From the NCBI GenBank assembly GCA_933207985.1, contig OW240912.1, positions 360,730,305 through 360,794,304 of the forward strand: a stretch of DNA of 64,000 nucleotides, read 5' to 3'. A program made the position numbers and the translations under genes. Shown piece after piece: positions 58,088 through 64,000 of this stretch. The first letter of the stretch is position 1. Each line of letters begins with the position of its first letter. The notes beneath the pieces were generated by a model that did not search any database, had not been told where the DNA came from, and worked only from the letters and a program-made list of their open reading frames with translations. This DNA comes from Pelobates cultripes. Lineage: Eukaryota > Chordata > Amphibia > Anura > Pelobatidae.

Positions 58088-58094
58088 TATAAAA
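58088..58094 (+). promoter_or_regulatory. TATA box, keratin gene 3
   Basis: TATAAAA follows ACACCCATTTGAAG and lies 98 bp before the ATG, the same distance as in keratin 2. Confidence 0.75.
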
Positions 58095-58185
58095 GGAGTG
58101 AGTTTTTGTCAAGAAGATGTGAATTGCCTGTGCAGACTTAACGTGATCTCTACATCCTTATATCTCCTCTGCAAGAAGTAACATC

Positions 58186-61100
58186 ATGTCTCATCACTCC
58201 ATCCTTGGTACCTCTGGACACAAGCACTTCAGCTCCTGTTCAATGGCTTCTCCTAAACATGGCAGCTCTTACAACACATTATCTCACTCCTCCAAATCAG
58301 CAGCTCATGGTCATAAGACACTGCATTGCTTTAGCAGCAGAAGTGCCCATAGTATGGGCTCCAGGGGAAACAAGATCTCAATGGGAAGCTGCCACTCTGG
58401 GAAAACTGGACACGGATCTGGACATGGATCTGGATATGGATCTGGTTTCGGTATTGGAGGTATTGGTTATGGATTCGGGGGATCTGGTTGCTCTGGAGGT
58501 ATCAACAACGTTACTGTGAATCAAGGTCTTCTGTCTCCTCTCAACCTGGAGATCGACCCAAGCATTCAGCGAGTGAGGACTGAAGAGAAGAATCAGATTA
58601 GAGGACTGAATGACAAATTTGCTTCTTTCATTGACAAGGTGAGATAATTTTAATGAATATGTGGAATAAAGAAATAACTGAATTTGTAGTATGCGGAAGT
58701 GCTATTCCTTCTTAAAATATTTATGCAGAGGTTAAAAGAGGGAAAACGTTACTTAATTTTACACTTCTATAGCCATTTATGCTGATGGTTCAAACTGGTA
58801 TCAGTCAGTGTTTTTGTCTTAATTTCAAGAGGTTATGAGACAATAAAATTAAACTATTTGGCAGTTTACATCAAAATAGTGTGCTTTCAGAAGTATTTTT
58901 GCTGCAGAAGCCAATGTCTACCAATATCAGCACTTTTATATATTTTTTTATGAATCAAATATTACATACTGCAATCTAAGTATGTGCAATGTAAGTGCAA
59001 CTAGAGCTACAATAAGTGTTAACTATTTCATTAGGGTTTTATCTAGATATGCTATTAAAGAACAAGCTAATAACCCCTGAATGTTTGGGGATAAAAGTAA
59101 TGTCTAGAGAAGGGTTAGGCAACCTTCAGCACTCCAGATGTTGTGAACTACATTACCTATAATGCTCTTACCATCATAATGCTAGCAAAGCATCAGGTGA
59201 CATGCATTCCACAACATCTAAAGAGCCAATGGATGCCTGTCTCTGGTCTAGAGACTTGTATGGGTTACTAAAATTTCTATTGCAGTCTAATAATATTAAT
59301 AATAATAAAAATACTATTTACATTACATGCTGAAATAAGGCATGCTTCTGTATCACTTGTAGTACAGTTTGCACATTTTCTAAAATATTATTAGACATAT
59401 TGTACTAAATATATATGGTTTCTAACAAAAGGTATACAATTATTTTTTTTCTAGGTTAGATTTTTGGAACAGCAGAATAAAATGCTGGAGACAAAGTGGT
59501 CTTTATTACAAGAACAGAGAAGTGCCCACATTCAGATAGAACCACTGTTTGAGGCTTTTATTGGTAACCTCAGGAGACAGCTGGAGAGTCTGGGATGTGA
59601 AAGACAACGTCTGGACTCAGAAAGGAACAGTATGGAGCAATCTGTGGAAGAACTAAGGAGAAAGTATGCTGCTATTTAGATAGTTTATAATATAATAGAA
59701 TAAATACATTTATTAAATGAATCCACTCGTACTGCAACATCATGGAGTTATTCAGATATATCATATTTACCTGGGAAGAAAATAATAAATGTCTTCAATG
59801 TTTGCACAATTGCCAATTTCCAACAAATCATTTGTCTAAAATTTTGCATGTGCTCTCTTAAAATGTATTTAAGAGTCCAGTCCACTTTAATATTATTAAG
59901 AAGAAAATGTAAACTTAAAAGTTTCTTAAGAAAAAGCACCCTGTATTTTTAGAATTCTTTATGCTTGTTATTAATGTTTAACATTCTATTGTAGATATGA
60001 AGAAGAAGTGAACAGACGCACTTCTGCAGAGAATGAGTTTGTTGGAATAAAGAGGGTGAGTGATTTTATAAATAAATTGTACCTGTATGTCAAAGTATAA
60101 CAAATATAAACATATATCTATAATTTTATTGTTACTATGCATTCATCTCTTTTTCAGGATGTAGACGCAGCTTTTATGAGTAGAGCGGAATTACAAGGAA
60201 AGGCTGATTCCATGAATGAAGAGATCAACTTCTTGAGGACTCTGTATGATGCGGTAAATATAGTTTCACATTTCTCTTTTTAATATCCATGACATCAGCC
60301 TTTTTTCAAGGAATGCAAAACAAGTACGAAGTATATTAACAGCCCCGAATATATCTATGTATGATTAGAATGATTTAATGTTAATAACAAAGTTATCATA
60401 CATGGGAAAATTGAGTCTTTTACAACCATGTCTCGTCTGTACTTTATATCCTTATAGGAAATAGCCCAGCTCCAGGCTCAGATCTCAGACACCTTGGTGG
60501 TTGTGTCTATGGATAACAGTCGGGATCTGGACCTGGATGGAATCATTGCTGAGGTCAGATCTCAATATGAGGACATTGCTAACAGGAGCAGAGCTGAGGC
60601 GGAGGCCATGTACCAGTCACGGGTGAGTCTATCTAATTCAAATCATGCAGATCATTACCTATAAAAAATGTTTCTATACTAAGTTTTCCTTCAACCTTTG
60701 GTAGTTTGAGGAGCTTCAGACAGCGGCAGGAAGGAATGGGAACAATCTGCAGAGCAGCAGAGATGAGATCTGTGAATTAAATCGTGCAATTCAGAGACTG
60801 AGGGGAGAAATCGACAATGTGAAAGCACAGGTAAAACATGTTTTACACCAAGTAAGTCAACCAGGTAGTTGAAGAGATAAAATAAAATAAATTTAGATTC
60901 AGCAAAATCAGCACTTCAGTTGATATTGTTAACGTTTCCCAACTGTATTTTGAAACAGTTACTCTCAAAAACAGAAGTGTAACTACAAGTAATATATTAA
61001 TGTATAAAAACATTTCAGCGCTCTGCACTTGAATCTGCAATAAATGAAGCTGAGGAACGTGGAGAATCTGCTGTCAGAGATGCCAAGAACAAGCTGTCTG

Positions 61101-63363
61101 AGCTGGAAGGTGCTCTACAGAAGGCCAAGCAGGACATGGCTCGTCAACTGCGAGAATACCAGGAGCTGATGAATGTGAAACTGGCACTGGATATTGAGAT
61201 CGCCACCTACAGGAAGATGCTGGAAGGAGAGGAGGGCAGGTGAGTGCAATATCCTACTTAGAGTTTACTAGGTCTTCACACAAACCGTACATTCATCAGG
61301 TTTCTAACTGTGGACCTACATCATTATGTTCCTATATGTTCTCATTATTGAGTCTTTTAGCAGGACACATTTTAGTTGCAATCTCTTAATTTCGATCTCA
61401 ACATCTCAGTTCTTTAATCTGCTCTTTATTGTTTTATTCTGTAATAGTAATCTTCTGCATCAAATCTTAAATTCTAAAACAATGCACCTGTATCAGACAT
61501 TATAGCAGTACTTTCACTTCCTTTGATTTGTAATACATGTTTAGTTATTCCCATAATAACAAATATGTGTTTGCGAGAAAGTTGTGGAAATAGCAACAAG
61601 CATTAAAGGAGAAGTAGAAAATTAGAAAGACAAATATATGCTTTGAACGTTAGAGGTACTCCTGGCTATTTAGATTTATGCCCCCGTTTCTAACTCAAAT
61701 AAAACAGTTTCACTTACCTTTAATTCCATTCCATGACAGTCTTTCTAAGGCCGCCAGTCCATTCCTGTCTGANNNNNNNNNNNNNNNNNNNNNNNNNNNN
61801 NNNNNNNNNNNNNNNNNNNNNNNNNNNNNNNNNNNNNNNNNNNNNNNNNNNNNNNNNNNNNNNNNNNNNNNNGATCATCATGACTGAATATCTTAACCAA
61901 TATTCTTTAGAGAAGCATTCAGGGCCTACTGAACACATAGATATAGATATCTCCACACGGTGCCAATCATCATCTCTTCATAGAAATGCATTTTTTCAAT
62001 ACATCTTTATGGAGAGCATACAGCATCTTCACACACAGCCTGAGGATTCTGAACGTCGGCCTTGCCAGGCTTGCAGCTTCTAAAGGAGCGATGTAAACAT
62101 TGCCTTTTCTTAGACAAGGCAGTGTTTACATTGTAGAGATTGCAGTGAAGTCTCATTTCATCTAAACACTATATTGAGTTGCAGTTGTTCTGGTGCTAAG
62201 AGTGTCCATTTAAAAGGTAGTATTAAATGGTATCAGAATATTGATTATTGGTGCTACGCCTCATGTTGTTTTTATTGAAAATAACTATTTTTTAACAAAA
62301 GGAAAATGCTTATTTTTGCAAATTGTTACTGGGTCATGTGACCGGACTGTCTACATGATAGCCTTTATAAGTTATGGATATACTTATTTTGGTATACAGG
62401 ACTGAGTCCTCACAGGCAGCCAAAACATTATTTTTCTCGAGGATGACAGACTCCCAGTAAACATTGGGCACATACCAGCTGTTTTAACATTTGTTACATG
62501 GTCGTTGCAAAGAAGAACACATATTACAGACGTAGTAACTCACTAAGGTTCTAAAATAAAAAAATAAAAAACTATACATTTCAAATAGAATTCCGAATGT
62601 TAAAGAACTATAAATTTGAAATCAAATGCCATTACATTATTACCACATATTATTCAACCAAATGTGAGAAAGTAATTTAGTGCTAAACTAATACTTTTTT
62701 TGTTGTTTTGTTTTAGGTTGACTGCACATGACTCTGTTAATATATGTAAGTGAATATTTAAACAATTTAATTAAATGTTAATGAGGACATATGCATACAT
62801 AGTTTAAGTGTGTAACTCACTTGTTAACGTCACACTTTAAATTCTGAATAAGGTACATTATCACTTTCCTCTTTCCAGTGTTAAATTGATTAATACATTG
62901 TTTTACACTGTAGGCAATTTTAGTAACAATTGCTGATTATCATGTAACACACAAACACGTGGTCACCCACACATACATATACAAATGTGCTTAGTAATGT
63001 GCATACTCAATATGTGTAACAGATCTTAATGTAAACTTTTAAGTAAAATAGAGACTATAATAAAATGCATTTTAATAGTTTTTTTTAAGAACTCTAAAAT
63101 GGCTGCTTCTTTGGTTGAAGATTTCAGTCCAGTCAAGTACAAATAGTTAACTTTCTACATCCATGTTTTTCATCAACATTTTTAACATTCTACATTCATG
63201 TCTTTCAGCTGTGCTACATTCTAGCACTGGAGGAAAATCCAGCTCAGGAGGGAAGTCCCATGGTACAAGTGATCATAAGGGAGGATTCAGTGCAAGCAGT
63301 GGGAGGAGCTTTAGCCACCTTGGCAAAAGCAAACACAGCTCTGGCCACGGACACCACTGCTAA
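58186..63363 (+). CDS. Type II keratin, gene 3 (nine exons, 504 aa)
   Basis: Coding exons are 58186-58638, 59455-59663, 59995-60055, 60158-60253, 60458-60622, 60705-60830, 61019-61239, 62717-62745 and 63209-63363, all with GT/AG borders and a continuous frame. The head (about 132 residues) holds [20 protein letters not shown]. The rod runs from about 133 ([20 protein letters not shown]) to about 443 ([15 protein letters not shown]). The tail ends [10 protein letters not shown]. It is closest to gene 1 in the glycine-rich head end and to gene 2 in the tail (GGFSASSGR). The product is a rod-intact filament subunit expected to pair with type I keratins in epithelial cells. Intron 7 (61240-62716) contains an assembly gap, so its true size is unknown. 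The orthology group is not recognised. Confidence 0.95.
59103..59250. repeat. MITE in keratin 3 intron 1
   Basis: GGCAACCTTCAGCACTCCAG, ATGTTGTGAACTACATTACC and the mirrored TTCCACAACATCTAAAGAGC make a short palindromic element common in frogs. It is the same family as 8230-8375 and is likely hAT-derived. Confidence 0.6.
61600..62222. repeat. MITE-like repeat spanning the gap in keratin 3 intron 7
   Basis: GTGCCAATCATCATCTCTTC, AATACATCTTTATGGAGAGC and the end GTTGTTCTGGTGCTAAGAGT resemble the repeat at 12840-13185. The left part near 61600 (TTAAAGGAGAAG) may be its other end. The gap prevents a clear border. Confidence 0.45.
61773..61872. other. Assembly gap (100 N) in keratin 3 intron 7
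   Basis: A run of exactly 100 Ns between the exon 7 and exon 8 regions. It does not touch coding sequence. Confidence 0.95.
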
Positions 63364-63601
63364 AGTAGAAGCTAGCCACGTCTCTACATATATTAGAGCA
63401 AAAGTGAAAGTATAGAATGTAGTGAAATCACTGGCACTATATATTATCAATCTGCTATATTGATCTGTTTGGTATTCACTATCCATAGATCATTCTCATT
63501 TGCAAACTCAAAATATTTCTATTCCCCATCTTCTCTTAGGATAATCCTCACTCATGTGTTGTAAATATAAGCTTTACTACAAACCTGTACTGTTTCTCTT
63601 C

Positions 63602-63607
63602 AATAAA
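63602..63607 (+). terminator. Polyadenylation signal, keratin gene 3
   Basis: AATAAA in CTTCAATAAAATGG, 239 nt after the stop. The CTTCAATAAA context is shared with keratin 2. Confidence 0.8.
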
Positions 63608-64000
63608 ATGGTATTCATTCAACAATGCTTGACAACATTGTGTTTATTGTAAATTGTTTAAGAATTAACACATTATGTCATTATGTGTCATAGGAAGATT
63701 TATCATAGGCGATAAAAATTCTATACAATTAAATACTAGATTGTGGTGTTGCGCACGTCATCATGGCCTTGATTTAATATTTTTAGATAAGCTTTTAAAA
63801 AGATTCAGTTTATTTTTTTATAAACTTTTAAAATTATTTCATTTTTTTAAAACATAATTAGATTTTGTTTCCATACATTTATTAACTTTTTATGTATGAC
63901 GTAATTTCGATTAGTAAATATTTAGAAAAAAAAATTTGCCAAAAAATATTAAATAATTTGTATAGCTTTTCTAAAATATTCAATCATTGGAGCAGCTTAT
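63608..64000. other. Intergenic tail of the window
   Basis: AT-rich, with no feature recognised. Confidence 0.4.

Overview
The window is nuclear DNA of a vertebrate, most likely an anuran amphibian. It holds a tandem cluster of type II keratin genes on the + strand with nine-exon vertebrate intermediate-filament structure. Around them lies a repeat load typical of frog genomes: DIRS elements with an SGNH-like reading frame, piggyBac, Tc1/mariner, hAT, Penelope-like, CR1/Rex-like LINEs, L1, and TTAA-flanked palindromic MITEs. The species cannot be fixed from sequence alone; a spadefoot-toad-like frog is a guess from repeat style.

Three complete keratin genes could be assembled exon by exon: 8996-14599 (509 aa), 33868-39503 (494 aa) and 58186-63363 (504 aa). 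All three have internal exon lengths 209, 61, 96, 165, 126, 221 and 29 nt, open frames, GT/AG splice sites, a TATA box, a shared upstream block with a TCF/LEF-like CTTTGAT, and an AATAAA signal. The rod is a normal type II rod. The head and tail are unusual: short, rich in His, Gly and Ser, starting MSHH and ending GHGHHC. A fourth gene is present only as its last exon and 3' end (46756-47056), between genes 2 and 3.

Layout. 1-8800: LINE relic split by a TTAA MITE, a second MITE, a decayed Tc1, and a decayed DIRS element (RNase H, tyrosine recombinase, SGNH-like domain). 8771-14790: keratin 1. 14800-18160: no recognisable gene. 18164-26795: one large piggyBac element, itself hit by a Penelope-like element in a 1-kb palindrome carrying hammerhead-like motifs (19179-22126) and by a TA-flanked hairpin element (25553-26480). 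26900-31500: two minus-strand LINE relics, one split by a hAT element. 33640-39660: keratin 2. 41488-44152: Tc1 element split by a solo LTR. 44471-45790: second hAT copy. 46756-47056: keratin relic. 47184-52114: stacked repeats, LTR, palindromes, a lone zinc-finger fragment and an assembly gap. 53520-57440: L1 relic split by a 2.3-kb hAT element with a perfect 8-bp target duplication. 57940-63607: keratin 3, with a second assembly gap in intron 7.

The keratins probably form filaments with type I partners encoded elsewhere. The shared promoter block suggests common regulation. The intergenic DNA is almost entirely mobile-element debris whose nesting can be read as a relative time series. All calls come from reading the sequence; no database search was run.
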